A stretch of DNA of 64,000 nucleotides from Takakia lepidozioides (Eukaryota; Streptophyta; Takakiopsida; Takakiales; Takakiaceae). The translations under genes and the position numbers were made by a program. The stretch lies in NCBI GenBank assembly GCA_030704615.1, contig CM060731.1, positions 57,392,756-57,456,755 on the forward strand, given 5' to 3'. The notes under the pieces are model-generated. The model did no database searches and was not told the DNA's origin. It saw only the letters and a list, made by a program, of their open reading frames with translations. Positions 42,592 to 53,575 of this stretch are shown in pieces; the stretch's first letter is position 1; each line of letters begins with the position of its first letter.

Positions 42592-43030
42592 GATTCATCC
42601 AAGAGGGCCAGAATATTTCAAGCTCCAAATTACCGATGATTCCCTGTGGAAGGATAGCTACAAAAAATCTGCATGGGTAGATGGTCAATTGGAAGCAGCA
42701 GCGACAGCGGTACAATTGATAAAACAAGCACCCTTAATGAAGGAACCTTCTTCAACACATTTCACCCTATTTTTCCCTCTTATATTCAGAACCGACCCTA
42801 AATTTTCATGTTGAATTTTGCAAGTTAGCTGGTTGAGTCAATCTAGTTTGGAATGACTTTCACATGATACTGCCAATGTAACAACATGAAAGTATCCAGA
42901 AACAGGTAACAGAGATGAGGAGAAGCTGTGGAATGAATATTTTTTTGACCCCAGTCAATGGTAGGACAACTAAGGCAAAAAGGTGAACGCCTCTTAGACT
43001 ACAGAGAGTAGCAGATGCAATTCAGTGTAA
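42592..43030 (+). pseudogene. PDF cassette remnants right of the retrotransposon (copy B right arm)
   Basis: Continuation of the cassette interrupted at 29539. A second PDF exon starts at 42593 (ATTCATCCAAGAGGGCCAGA, then a shift; KDSYKKSAWVDGQLEAAA readable). A 95-nt first exon lies at 42888-42982, in which W-W became W-stop and N-R became N-stop, and its acceptor CAG is CAT. The next intron is cut at ~43030 by a MULE-family end. Confidence 0.65.
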
Positions 43031-43539
43031 GGAGCCCAGTCCCGTGACCCTGTGAGCTGAGCTCACGCTTTAGAAACGAAGCGTGAGCGTAGGCTCATGC
43101 TTGCTAAGCATGAGCGTATGCAACGCGTGTGGAGAAGGAGGCCCTATTTCCGTGGAAACCACGGTTATAAGCCCAATCCACCACTCCAGACATGGCCAAC
43201 TGGATGTAGAAAGTGAGGACATACAAGCATGACATATTTGAAATGCAGAATGACTTCATGCATTGACTTAAATTCAAGTTACGAAGAGTTCGACGATATG
43301 CAGTCGATCGCACCCACAAATGCCCGGGTAAAACACATACTGAAATGTTCCAATGTGGCCTACTTATAGTAGTGAACATTCCTGATAAATACTAAGGCCT
43401 ATATGAACATGATTCCCAAGAGTACAAAGATAAGCGCATCAATAGGTTGGTGACCTGTCCTGTTGTAGAAGACTCTCCACTTCACCAAATCTAAGCGTGG
43501 CGTCGTGAATGAACTGATCACTTTTGGGGTCGAAGTACA

Positions 43540-43745
43540 TCATCTACAGATTTATGTAGTAGAGATGTTTGCAGGGGACCCACTTCCCTCTCATCCCGAG
43601 ACTGCCCTCACGCATGGTTACAGAATTTGGACATGTGCAATTACGAAAATTCCCCACCATAACTTGATATGCTCTATCATGAACAACAGACCCTAAAGTG
43701 ACCAATGTGTATACTCGACCATAGCCCGGGGCCCGGACTCAAAAA
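43540..43745 (-). pseudogene. SWIM zinc finger of MULE-like transposase (M2)
   Basis: One frame reads PGYGRVYTLVTLGSVVHDRA, YQVMVGNFRNCTCPNSVTM, then GKWVPCKHLYYI and, after a stop, MMYFDPKSDQFIHDATL. This completes C-x-C-x(n)-C-x-H. It matches the M1 copy at 9040-9300. The transposase core is missing, so this is a deletion derivative. Confidence 0.65.
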
Positions 43746-44899
43746 GAGCTCTCCTTGTCTTCTTCTTGGTGCTCTTAAAATTGAGTGCGTCAATGCACGC
43801 AATTTTGGGTTGATGATGATAATGAACAGTGTCATATTTCCACGGAAATAGGCATTGAACCACGGTAATAGGCCCTTAATCTTCGACCACTTACTCATTT
43901 TCTCACACAATCCACGGTATTTACTGCTCTACATCTCCACGTTGCATTCTCTTGGTCTACAATCTGTTCTGGTCTAAAACAGTCTCAGCGGCGCCACCTT
44001 GGTTGGTCTTTAACGACCCTTCTTTCTCATCATCTACTTCAGTCTGCGCTCACTCCTTTAGCGCATAAGAACTATCAACTATTTTTGAACACAAACTTGC
44101 AGTTTTGTCCCTAAGGGGTGATTCATCTCAATTGTTAATTAATACATATATGGTTCATGTTTTGTAGGTTTTTTGGGGCCCTGCGTGTGCAAAGCCTACT
44201 AAAATAGGTACTAAGTACTAACTTAGTAAGTAGTAAGAGGCAGTGGAAGAGAGCGCGCTTCTTCTCTTTTATCTACCCTCTTAGGGCGGTGGGCCGGACC
44301 CCCTCAAGCGGTAGGGGACCCTTCTAGAAGGTTACCCCCCACATATCACCCTTAGCAACCACCACATGACACCAGTACTTTGCTTATCCGCGTAACCATC
44401 TCCCATTTAATCAGCGCAGCTACGGCGTGAGCCCAGCCCCGTGAGCCTGGGAGCTGAGCTCACGCTTGGCTGACTTGACGTGAGCCCATGTTTCATCTTC
44501 ATGATGTGGCGTGAGCGTACGTTCACGCCACGTAAGCGTGAGCGTCCGCCATGTCAGCAGATGTCCGAACACATTTGGCGAAAGAAAAAGAGCCTACACC
44601 CAAGGGACCTATAACCGTGGGAATATGCATTTACAGTATGCCGACTTATGTTGCATATTCCAAACAAACCGATAATAAAAAGAGACTCCGTGACTCCAAT
44701 GTTGTGCAGTCTGCCAACTTAAGCTGCATATTGCAAACAAACCGACAATGAAAAGAGACCCGTCTGGGTTCCCTTCCCCTTCCCCTTTCATTTGCCTCTC
44801 CCCTCACTTGCAGGTCCATTTTTGCCTTTCAAGATAGTGTTCTGAGCCGATGTACTTGTCATGCAAAAAAATAAAAAATAAAAAATAAAAAATTGCGTA

Positions 44900-45000
44900 T
44901 GTGGGATGGGCAGCTGCAGAGGAAACGTGCACCGCAGATGCCTTGAAAATATGTGCGGTGTCGTACACTGTTTTTAGGGCATCTGCATGGGAACGGAGGG

Positions 45001-45049
<49 letters not shown>

Positions 45050-45715
45050 AGCTGCAGAGAAAACGTGCATCGCAGATGCTTTGAAAGTAGAGGGAATGAA
45101 GAAAAACAAAACGTGTGTGGGATGGGCAGCTGCAGAGAAAACGTGCACCGCAGATGCCTTGAAAGTAGTGGGAATGAAGAAAAACAAAACGTGTGTGGGG
45201 GGGGCAGCTACAGAGAAAACATGTACCGCAGATGTCCTGAAAACAGTGTGCGGCACCGCACAGTACTTTCAGGGCATCTGCGTGGAAATGAAGAAAAACA
45301 AAATGTGTGTGGGATAGGCAGCTGCAGAGTAAACATGCACCGCAGATGCCCTGAAAACAGTGTGCGGCACCGCACAGTACTTTCAGGGCATCTGCATGGA
45401 AATGAAGAAAAACAAAACATGTGTGGGATAGGCAGCTGCAGAGAAAACATGCACCGCAGATGCCCTGAAAACAGTGTGCGGCACCGCACAGTACTTTCAA
45501 GGCATCTACAATGTCCTAGTGGCGGCAGGTGTTGTACCCCATGGGCTTCACCCTGGATTTTTGGGAGAAAAATAAAACGTGTGTGGGTTGGGCAGCTGTG
45601 TGGGAATGAATAAAATAAAATAAAAAATAAAAAACGTGTGTGGGATGGGCAGTTGCAGTGAAAACGTGCACCGCAGATGCCCTAAAAGCGGCACTACTTT
45701 TCAGGGCATCTGCGT
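44900..45715. repeat. Palindromic satellite, ~114-bp units
   Basis: Units such as GGGATAGGCAGCTGCAGAGA + AAACATGCACCGCAGATGCC are followed by a palindrome with arms GCAGATGCCCTGAAA / TTTCAGGGCATCTGC around GTGCGGCACCGCAC. Full units lie near 45230, 45345 and 45460; shorter derivatives flank them. A run of ~47 A (45001-45048) interrupts the array. Because the unit can be read without stops on both strands, long ORFs with ~38-residue repeats appear here; they are not credible genes. Confidence 0.8.
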
Positions 45716-46329
45716 GGGAACCTGCCTGCCTCCATTCGTTCCTCTCAAACAATCCAACAGTAGAGACACTTTCGGTATAGATGGAAAAACTGCATGATAG
45801 AGCTACATGTATCATAAAGGTAGATGATAAAGATGGATGATAAATGTAGATGATAAAGCTACATGATAGACCTACAAGATAAAGGAGGATGACAAATGTA
45901 GATGATATTATGGTGGTGTGCAATGACTGGAAAGGGGAATTACTTCCGCGGAAATAGGAACCTCCCACGGAAATACGTCCAATATCTTGGAAATAAATGC
46001 GTGACGTGGCGTGAGCCTGGCTGGGCTCACAGGCTCATGATATAGCAACCTCTCATTTAATAGTTGTCGGTCTTCTTACGGTCTTCTTTTTTATTCTAGC
46101 AACGACCAAAGGTCGGAAGCTAGTTGTGCCATATCGCCACGTTTCGTAGCCACGTGTCGTCGTCATTTTTTTTATAAACATGACCGGGCTGCCCTAAAAA
46201 AACCGGAAAAAAATCGGGATAGGTGTGCGCCGGGAAGGGATAACGATGATTGAAGAGTTTGATGATATTGCATTTGGCCATTTAAAATTTCCTGGCTCAT
46301 GTAGTATCATGTTTGGCTAATGTTTACAA

Positions 46330-46656
46330 GGTTCAATCTCTGCCTACTCAGCTGCGTGGTGGTTCTCACAGACCAATCCGACATTACCTGTATCCTGGCT
46401 ATGTGGGGGGCTTTTTTCTTCAAGCTATTTCTGTCTGTTTTTCCCCATTAGACTCGGCCCTGAGATGCATATTGAATTCTGTAAGTTAGCTCGTTGGGTG
46501 GATATGTGGTGGTTTGGAGTGACTTTGACAAATTACTGGGCTCTTGTTAGTACCATGATTTGCTTATGTTTACAAGGTTCTTTAGAGTCGGCTTGGTCTT
46601 AGTAGACCGTGTTTCAATCTCTGTCTGCTCAGCTGCACCGTGGTGGTTCTCACAGA
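46330..46656 (+). repeat. Relic of the PDF-gene upstream unit
   Basis: GTTTACAAGGTTCAATCTCT, CAGCTGCGTGGTGGTTCTCA and CAGACCAATCCGACATTACC match the half-PDF exon region of copies A-C (for example 1375-1480), partly in two tandem pieces. The second piece is split by element M3: its continuation (CTCACAGACCAATCCGACAT) lies at 48797. No PDF coding frame survives. Confidence 0.6.
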
Positions 46657-48796
46657 TGGGGAATGCTAGATTGTGAGCCTAGCCACGCGAGCTCAGGAGC
46701 CTGTGAGCCCAAGAGCCTAACGTGAGCCCAGAGAAATGGGGGAAGATGCAGGGTGTATTTCCGCGGATGAGCACCCATTACCGCATAAACACAGCAAATA
46801 CGGCTAATCGGCAAACACGGCAAACCCTAATCCTAACCCTTAGCGAACTGCCATGTTCGTGAAGGAAAACAGGCTGGGAATTAAGCTGACGTCATTACCG
46901 CAGAAACACGGCAAATACGGCAAACCGGGGAAACACTACAAATCATAACCCCAAACCCTAACCCTAACCCTTAGTGAACTGCCATGTTCGTGGACGGAAA
47001 CAGGGCTGGGAATTAAGCGGGCGTTAGGCACATGAGAATTCAAAAAGAAATAAATAATAAATAAGTTTTCTTTTTCTTTTTCTTTTTCTTTTTTTCCGCC
47101 CCTCCCCTGACATTTGGGTAGATGATCATCGTGAATTCATGATCATGAAGAAATTGAGTGCCTTGACGCACTCAGTTCTCTGTGGGGGGGGGGGTTTGAG
47201 GGGTGGAATAAAAATAGAAATAAAAATTGGTCCCTCCCCCCCCCCCCGGAGAACTGAGTGCGTCAACGCACTCAATTTCTTCATGATCACGATTTCAGGA
47301 TGATCAATTACGACAGTGTTGTGCAGGTCCGAATTTTCACCCTGGGTACCCGGCGGGTTTTGGGGATGGGGGAGGAAAAAAAAAAAAAAAAAAAAACCGC
47401 GCTAAGAACTGAGTGCGTCAACAACACACTCAATTTTTTCATGATCATGATTTCAGGATGATCATTGACGACATCGAGGACAGTATTGTGCGGGTCGGAT
47501 TTCACCCGGGTACCCCGGCGGTTAGGGTCAGCGTTTCTTTTATTGGCGATTTTTCGCCATTTGGCAGCCTGAAAATCCCCTTGGCGAATGAAACAAAGGG
47601 AAAAAAAAATCCAAATAAGGCAGTTTTCGCCAAAAATTGGGATACCAGTCAACGGGAGGGGGGGAGGGGTCATGCTGCCACATGGCGGTGGGGGTGGAGG
47701 AATCCGAGTTGCACCCGTTTGGGTGGGTGAGGTCTCCACGGGGGCAGCACAACCAGGGTGGGCCCCAGCAGGATGATTGATGCGGAGTGGGTTTAGGATT
47801 GTGGGGCCTCCACCGTTTCCCAAGGAGATGCTCGTCGCCAGTCTTGTGAGAACTATATACCTCATTTGTACCAATTAGCCTATGGTTTTCACAAAGAAAG
47901 AGTTCCATTCATCCTATGGCTTTCAACTATTTCTATACTTCACCTTCTATTGCTCATCAACATCCATTTGATTCGCAAAATATGGCAAGGGTGGAAATAC
48001 ATGTAGCCTACCAATTTGAGGAAAATTACCTAGTGTGGGCCACTACCCTACACCCAATATATATAGCCACTCCTATCCCTTTTCAAAATCCCTAAAAAAA
48101 ACCCTGGTTAGGGTCTTGGTTACCTATCCGGATCCGGACCCGTGCCATCACCAAAAACTCGGACCCTGACCCGGGTTCATTTTAAAACCAGATCCGGACC
48201 CGACAGCTTGGTCCAGAACCCGTTAAACCCGCTACTCGCGGGCCAGAGTTGGTATAGCCATCTTCCCTAGTTCACTAGTTGACTTTCTAGATAGTTCTAC
48301 TATTGTTGGTGGGTTGAAAAGCAACTCACTAGTGGGTGTGGCTGCTGTAGGAGTATACTTATAGGAACAGTGACCAGAGAAGGTTGGGGCTTGGTGAGAG
48401 TGGGGCCAGGTGGGATCGCGGGTTGGGGCTCGTCTTCAAGGTGGAGCGCTTTGGGCTGGTGGAGGGTGGGACCAGCTACGTGAAGTGCTTGGGGTGGGAG
48501 TACTTGGGGTTGACGAAATAGGGCTGGGAGGATTGGGTCGATCGTCGTGCTTCTAAATGGGACTCAATATGTCGTGTTTGTCGTATATTGTCGTGTTTGT
48601 TGTGTTTGGAAGTTTTGCCGTGTTCACCTCTTCTTCCAAAATATACGCTTCCATGGTAATAGGACCCCCTCTAAACCTTGTCCTCAGTTATAGGACTTGT
48701 TTCTCCCTCCTCTAAAACCTGGGCTCACACTTAGAGGGCAAAGCGTGAGCCGAGCTCCTGGGCTCACGTGGCTAGACTCATGCCGTAGCTACATTC
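46657..48796. mobile_element. Non-autonomous MULE-like element M3 with TIRs and 8-bp target duplication
   Basis: Left end GGGGAATGCTAGATTGTGAG + CCTAGCCACGCGAGCTCAGG; right end, in reverse complement, GAATGTAGCTACGGCATGAG + TCTAGCCACGTGAGCCCAGG. CTCACAGA flanks it on both sides (46649-46656 and 48797-48804), within a PDF-gene relic whose uninterrupted form is GTTCTCACAGACCAATCC. An eight- or nine-bp duplication fits MULE or hAT; terminal repeats shared with M1 favour MULE. No transposase is inside. Contents: palindromic repeats (47150-47450), short interstitial CCCTAA runs, and repeated GGATCCGGACCCG (48120-48210). Confidence 0.65.
47150..47450. repeat. GAGTGCGTCAACGCACTC palindromes inside M3
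   Basis: Three palindromes near 47153, 47251 and 47407 (ACTGAGTGCGTCAACGCACT + CAA), each followed or preceded by TTTCTTCATGATCA. They are separated by G-, C- and A-homopolymer runs. They are the same family as the 13245-14595 satellite of M1. Confidence 0.75.
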
Positions 48797-49730
48797 CTCA
48801 CAGACCAATCCGACATTATCTATGGGCTCCTGGCTATGTGGTGAGGGCTCCCTCTTCTTCAACCTATTTCTGTCTGTTTTTCCCTCTCATCAGACTTGAC
48901 CGTGAGATGCATATTGAATTCTGTAAGCTGTTAGCTTGTTTGGGTGGATATGTGGTGGTTTGGATGTGACTATGACAAGTTACTGCCGATGTGCAAACAG
49001 AGAGTCAGCTTGGTCTTAGCAGACCGTGTTTCAATCTCTGCCTGCTCAGCTACACCGTGGTGGTTCTCTCCTGGCTCATGTTCGTACCATGATTTGGCAT
49101 TCTTCCTGATGTTTACAAGGTTCTTGATGTTGATGAGAGAGTGTGGGTCCAGATTCATCCAAGAGGGCCAAATTTCAAGCACAAGATGACTTATGATTCG
49201 CTGTGCATTAATTGGTACAAGAATCCTGCATGGGTAGATGGTCAACTGGAAGCCGCATTAGCAGTGGCACAATTGATAAAATCAGGCACTGCTAATGAAG
49301 GTACCTTCTTCAACACATTTCACCTTGTTTTCCCCTCTTATCGGAATCGGCCCTAATTTCCATGTTGAATTATGCAAGTTAGCTGGTTGAGTGAATCTAG
49401 TTTGGAGTGACTTTGACATGATACTGCCAATGTGACAACATGAAAGTATCTAGAAACAGGTAGCAGAAGTTGTGGAATGGATACTTTTCTGACCCCAGTC
49501 AATGGTGGGACAACCGAGGCAAAAAAAATGAATGCCTGTCAAATTACCAGATGCCATTCTGAACACTGGCCTGGTGGACATGTATGCCAAATGTGGGTGC
49601 ATCGAGGATGCCAAGGGAGTGTTCAACACTGTGGCTAAACGATGTGGTGTCGGGTAGTGCGATGCATGCATGGTATGCACAGCAGGGACGTGGGATGAAG
49701 CCTGACCCTGTAATGTTTTGACCCACAAAA
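48797..49730 (+). pseudogene. Chimeric relic D: PDF exons fused to a PPR fragment
   Basis: Contains a half-PDF exon region remnant, a second PDF exon from 49153 (HKMTYDSLCINWYKNPAWVD), a first PDF exon (49442-49535) with DPSQWWDNRGKK, and then a jump within the intron (AAATTACCAGATGCCATTCT) directly into a PPR S motif (TGLVDMYAKCGCIEDAKGVF). The join shares CAGA with both parents, consistent with a microhomology deletion. A second internal deletion precedes KPDPVM and the end at ~49720. No function is expected. Confidence 0.75.
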
Positions 49731-50700
49731 TATTTGCAAAATGATCCTAACCATTCTTGATGCTTGAAAGCTACCTCTAGATCAGAGAGAAAAAGAAGAA
49801 GAAAGGAAAAGAGAAACCGAGTACATAACTAAACCAAATGCTGGGTCTTCCATGTGGGAGTATTTGCTAGATTTCTCACGAGTGGCCTGCATGAATAGCT
49901 CTCAAGTGGCTCAATCCTGACTACCACATCTTGAAAAAAATTAATAGGAATAGACGTGGTAATTTGCACATCCAATGAAGTTTGGTCAACAATCCGGATT
50001 TGTATTTGTACCGAGGCTTAGAATATTTTGAGATATTTTCTGAGATTACTACACTCAAGGAAAAGCATTTTAGGGTTATAATAAGCACCTTATATGTCAC
50101 ACATGTATATTGCAAGCATCCTACCTTATCAGCCTGTCCCCGATTCATGGGGATAAACCTTAGGAGGTGGAATAGTAGCAGAATTGTGTTGAGAGTGTGT
50201 GGTTGAAGAGAAAAGAACATAGCCTCTGAAACAACAGATGGTAAGCCTGTCATCTTATTTGCATGTTACAAAGTGCTCATTGGTAGCCGGTGGTTGGCAC
50301 GACTTACCTTGATAAATACAATTAGTTCGGGTTTTCCAGATATCATGTAGTAAGCCATGCGAACCAAATGCAACTTTTTATGCAACTTTGTTTTAAAAAA
50401 GGAAAAAGGGAGGAAGCCCTTTAGAGCTTTATTGGGATTATAGAAGGGGAAAAAATATAATATACCTTTTAATAAAACTTAAACATTCACAATCCAAAAT
50501 GGCATCATGTATCATAACACAATGCAGTCCATCTTTTCATAAGACTTGAATAGATCCCATCAACAAATTAACAATACATCATGTGGCGTGGGGATGACCC
50601 ACCCCTTTTTGTACCAATTGAACGTAGTTCTCAAAATTCGTCGCTAGTAGTGTGGAGCAACGCGAAGCCCTAGTCCCCTTATACAACGATTATTTCTGCA
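49731..50700. other. No gene recognised
   Basis: AT-rich sequence with short open frames on both strands (the longest 110 codons, 49921-50253 minus) and no recognisable domains or repeats. Confidence 0.5.
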
Positions 50701-50704
50701 CTTG

Positions 50705-50890
50705 AGCAGCTAGCCCAGTGGTTGGGTGTTTGTGCCTTGCCAGTGCATAACCCGGGTGATTCTGGGTTCAATCCTTCGACACGTGCCTTCAGACCGTCCA
50801 TTGGGCCCTTGATGGCATGTGTGTTGAGCAGTAGGCTCTGTAAATTCACTGGACGTTAAAGTAATTTTATCTTTATCTTTCTTCAAATCC
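50705..50890 (+). mobile_element. tRNA-derived SINE
   Basis: An A-box-like TAGCCCAGTGGTTGGG and a B-box-like GGGTTCAATCC lie ~45 bp apart, as in the internal RNA polymerase III promoter of tRNA-derived SINEs. A ~90-bp tRNA-unrelated body follows, ending in TTTATCTTTATCTTTCTT. No cloverleaf good enough for a real tRNA was seen. Confidence 0.6.
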
Positions 50891-51183
50891 TTGTATAACT
50901 TACTATACAAGTAGTTGTGTGCATATTTAGTGACACTATCTTCTAAAATTCAAATCCCAAAGATGACAGCATAAAACACCATGAGATAGACAGATAATTT
51001 TGCACAAAACATTCAGTAGCATAGGTCAAGCAATACAAACATCAACGTTCACAAGTCCATAATACATATACATGTACGGTTCCTGATTAATAACTGCTTC
51101 GCTAAAACGATCAACATATGCGGTATTGAGATCTAGGGGCTCTTCTATACATGATTCTTCATCAAAATACCGTGGACCCCGCT

Positions 51184-51844
51184 TCACGTCGTCATGAAAA
51201 TATTATCCTTCACTATTTCCATGGTGGTTTCTTTTGGCATCAACATTGTCCGCCATAAAGCTTCACACCTGCCCAGCTTCATACCCTTCTGCAAAAACGT
51301 ACCCGATGCATAAAATTTTGTCGATTTTAGCATCGCTAATGGGCAGCCTAAGAATGTACCTGCTAGTTGCTTCCCAGACCGTTGGTGAAAATGATAGATG
51401 AAGGCTCTTTCGAAAATATTTGATGGCGTAAAACACACACGGTTTTTGAGCTTTGGACTACCATATAGTGCGAACATTTCTTTCCCCTCTTCAATATCAT
51501 GCGCCGTGACATTATGACTTAAAAACTTGAAGTGCGGTTGTACGTAATATTTTAAACAGTATCCTGACATCTGCAGATTCATACCCTTCTGCAAAAACAT
51601 ACCCGATGCATAAAATTTTGTCGATTTTAGCATCGCTAACAGGCAGCCTGAGAATGTACTCGTTAATTGCTTCCCAGATCGTTGGTAAAAATGATAGATG
51701 AAGGCTATCTTTCCCCTCTTCCATATCATGCGCCGTGACATTATGACTTAAAAACTTGAAATGCGGTTGTCCGTAATCTTTTAAACAGTATCCTAACATC
51801 CCTTTCCATGTGTATAACCGAACTTGTCGCAATTTTTTACACAT
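51184..51844 (-). pseudogene. Tandemly duplicated fragment of an unidentified gene
   Basis: A ~300-bp unit is present twice (51280-51560 and 51590-51790): SGKQL(T/A)(S/G)TF(S/L)GC(L/P)LAM, then LKSTKFYASG(M/T)FLQKGM, and QPHFKFLSHNVTAHD(M/I)EE, GKE. In the alternative frame the first part reads SDAKIDKILCIGYVFAEGYE, which looks more protein-like, so the true frame probably changes within the unit. Parts (VTAH..EEGKE..Y.SPK, CEALWRTML) faintly recall the SRR1 domain, but this is weak. A broken, duplicated gene piece is the safest description. Confidence 0.4.
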
Positions 51845-51849
51845 AACAG

Positions 51850-52495
51850 TATGTCCTAACAGTGAACATAGGTCCCATCCTAAATATGTTTTTCAAATAG
51901 TACTTGTAGTTCATATTCTGATTGCCATCTGAAAATGTAAATGGGACATCATAACACCACGTTACTCAGCAAGACAACTTGATGTTATAAAATTCTTTAA
52001 CGACTCAGGTGCACCTGGGTCCTGGACATCGCATCCTCCGACGCCAACTGTACATGACATCTCAAAAGTTTTGATCCAACTCTGTCCTTTGTCGTCGTGA
52101 GTTTCCTAGGTCGGCCCCTCTCTTTGTTCCCACACACTTCCGCTGCAACGCCGGTGCTTTTCATTGCCTCCATGCTGGCCCCTCCTATTCGCCTCTTCGC
52201 CTCTGGTACTCTCCACTACGCTCCTCTTCCGTTAGTTAGTTCTGGCGCGACTACCGAAACACTTCCCGGGCTCCCTCTAGAACGTTCTCTATTCTACAGC
52301 GTTCTCCCCCACATCCAATAGCCACGTGGGGCCCATGCCACTTACCACCTGCTTCATAAGTTTCATACAAACTCGCACATGTCAACTCCCTTTTAGTCGA
52401 TTTTATTTTTCATGTGGCTAGGTTACATATATCCCCCTTTTTAATTCCTGGACCATCCTCTAATGGATAGGGCCTATTCCTATATGCTTACTTTA
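51850..52495. other. No gene recognised
   Basis: No convincing open frame, repeat or RNA gene was seen. The stretch ends where similarity to the copy B block begins (near 52500). Confidence 0.5.
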
Positions 52496-53575
52496 TCCCA
52501 AAACTTCATGCGAGGAAACGAAAATCCCAACCCTTTGCGCAACAATTGAGCATCGCACCACAGCCGCTACAAATCCTTCTGATGACTGTGCCGTCCCAGC
52601 CAAAGGAGGAGCAGTAAGTATATCTTCCTCTCATTATTCACATAAATTATCCCTTAGTTGGGTGTAATTTTTTTGATATTAATTGAACAAACATAGAACC
52701 AAAGCTTCGTTTTTTGGGATGTTGGACGGTTCCTGGAAGCAAGAGAAAAAGACCTCACTTTTCTTGAAGGGGACTTCAGGAGAGTTTTTTGGCTTGTTTG
52801 AGATTGGCAGCTAAATTAGTTACTGAGAACAATGGGAGTCACACCAACGATAGAGACCTGCGTCGGTGGACACTGGCAGTTATTGTTGCATGAAACTATG
52901 CATAGTTGTTTCATACATGCTCCCAAATCTGGTCTCCAACTGTAGCAATTGTGTTCTGAAGTGGGTGCCCTCTGTCCCCCAACCTTGAACTCCAACATGC
53001 ACAAACTGATGTTATAGTGTGAGGGAGTCAAGCGGCATCAATCAATAACAACACACCCAAATACCCTTACAATCACTAGAACTTTCAAGCAGCCACCATG
53101 GGATTGGATCTTGGTGGGTTCAGGATAGCTTTTGACAATATTCATGCAATTTCGTCAAGGGCTCCATCCAAAGCCACACCACAAGAAACAAACAAACATG
53201 TGCAAATTTAAGATGCTGAACAAACTTGTGCACAGGGCTGCCCCCTCTAATCAAGCTCATCAAAATTCGTATTCACTTCCATCTTCAAGCTTTGGAGAAG
53301 CTCCACCACCCAAACCCAGAATTAGGACAGCACTCTGATTTCCATCCACTGTCACCAAAGTCAGTCCAATATCACCCCTTCAGTCAAGTGCAATTATGGG
53401 CCGACTTCCCACCTATGCCGGGTAGACCCCACTATCATGTCCCGTGGATATGCCACAGGAAATGCACTCAACAGTACATCATGGTCGATACTGTCAGGAA
53501 ATGGTGGATGATCTGAGTAGCTACACAGATCACTGAATGAAGCAAGACACTCCATCTTTCCAAGAAAACATCCTT

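Larger units (their letters stand above)
43031..46060 (-). mobile_element. MULE-family element(s) M2, possibly composite
   Basis: Starts GGAGCCCAGTCCCGTGACCC, then TGTGAGCTGAGCTCACGC; another terminus-like stretch lies at 44418-44560 (CAGCTACGGCGTGAGCCCAG, GTGAGCGTACGTTCACGCC), and a last at 45990-46060 (GGCGTGAGCCTGGCTGGGCT). The SWIM part of a transposase is at 43540-43745 and a palindromic satellite at 44900-45715. Two nested or adjacent elements are likely; exact limits and target duplications were not found. Confidence 0.45.

Noticed and set aside
44859-45613. Repetitive proteins with ~38-residue repeats on both strands
   Set aside because: They are translations of the palindromic satellite, which is stop-free on both strands; no protein family fits and a poly-A run interrupts them.
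46820-46980. Telomeric repeat array
   Set aside because: Only a few CCCTAA-like copies, mixed with other sequence inside a TIR element. It is too short and irregular for a telomere.
50705-50780. True tRNA gene
   Set aside because: A and B boxes are present but acceptor and anticodon stems do not pair convincingly, and a SINE-like body follows.
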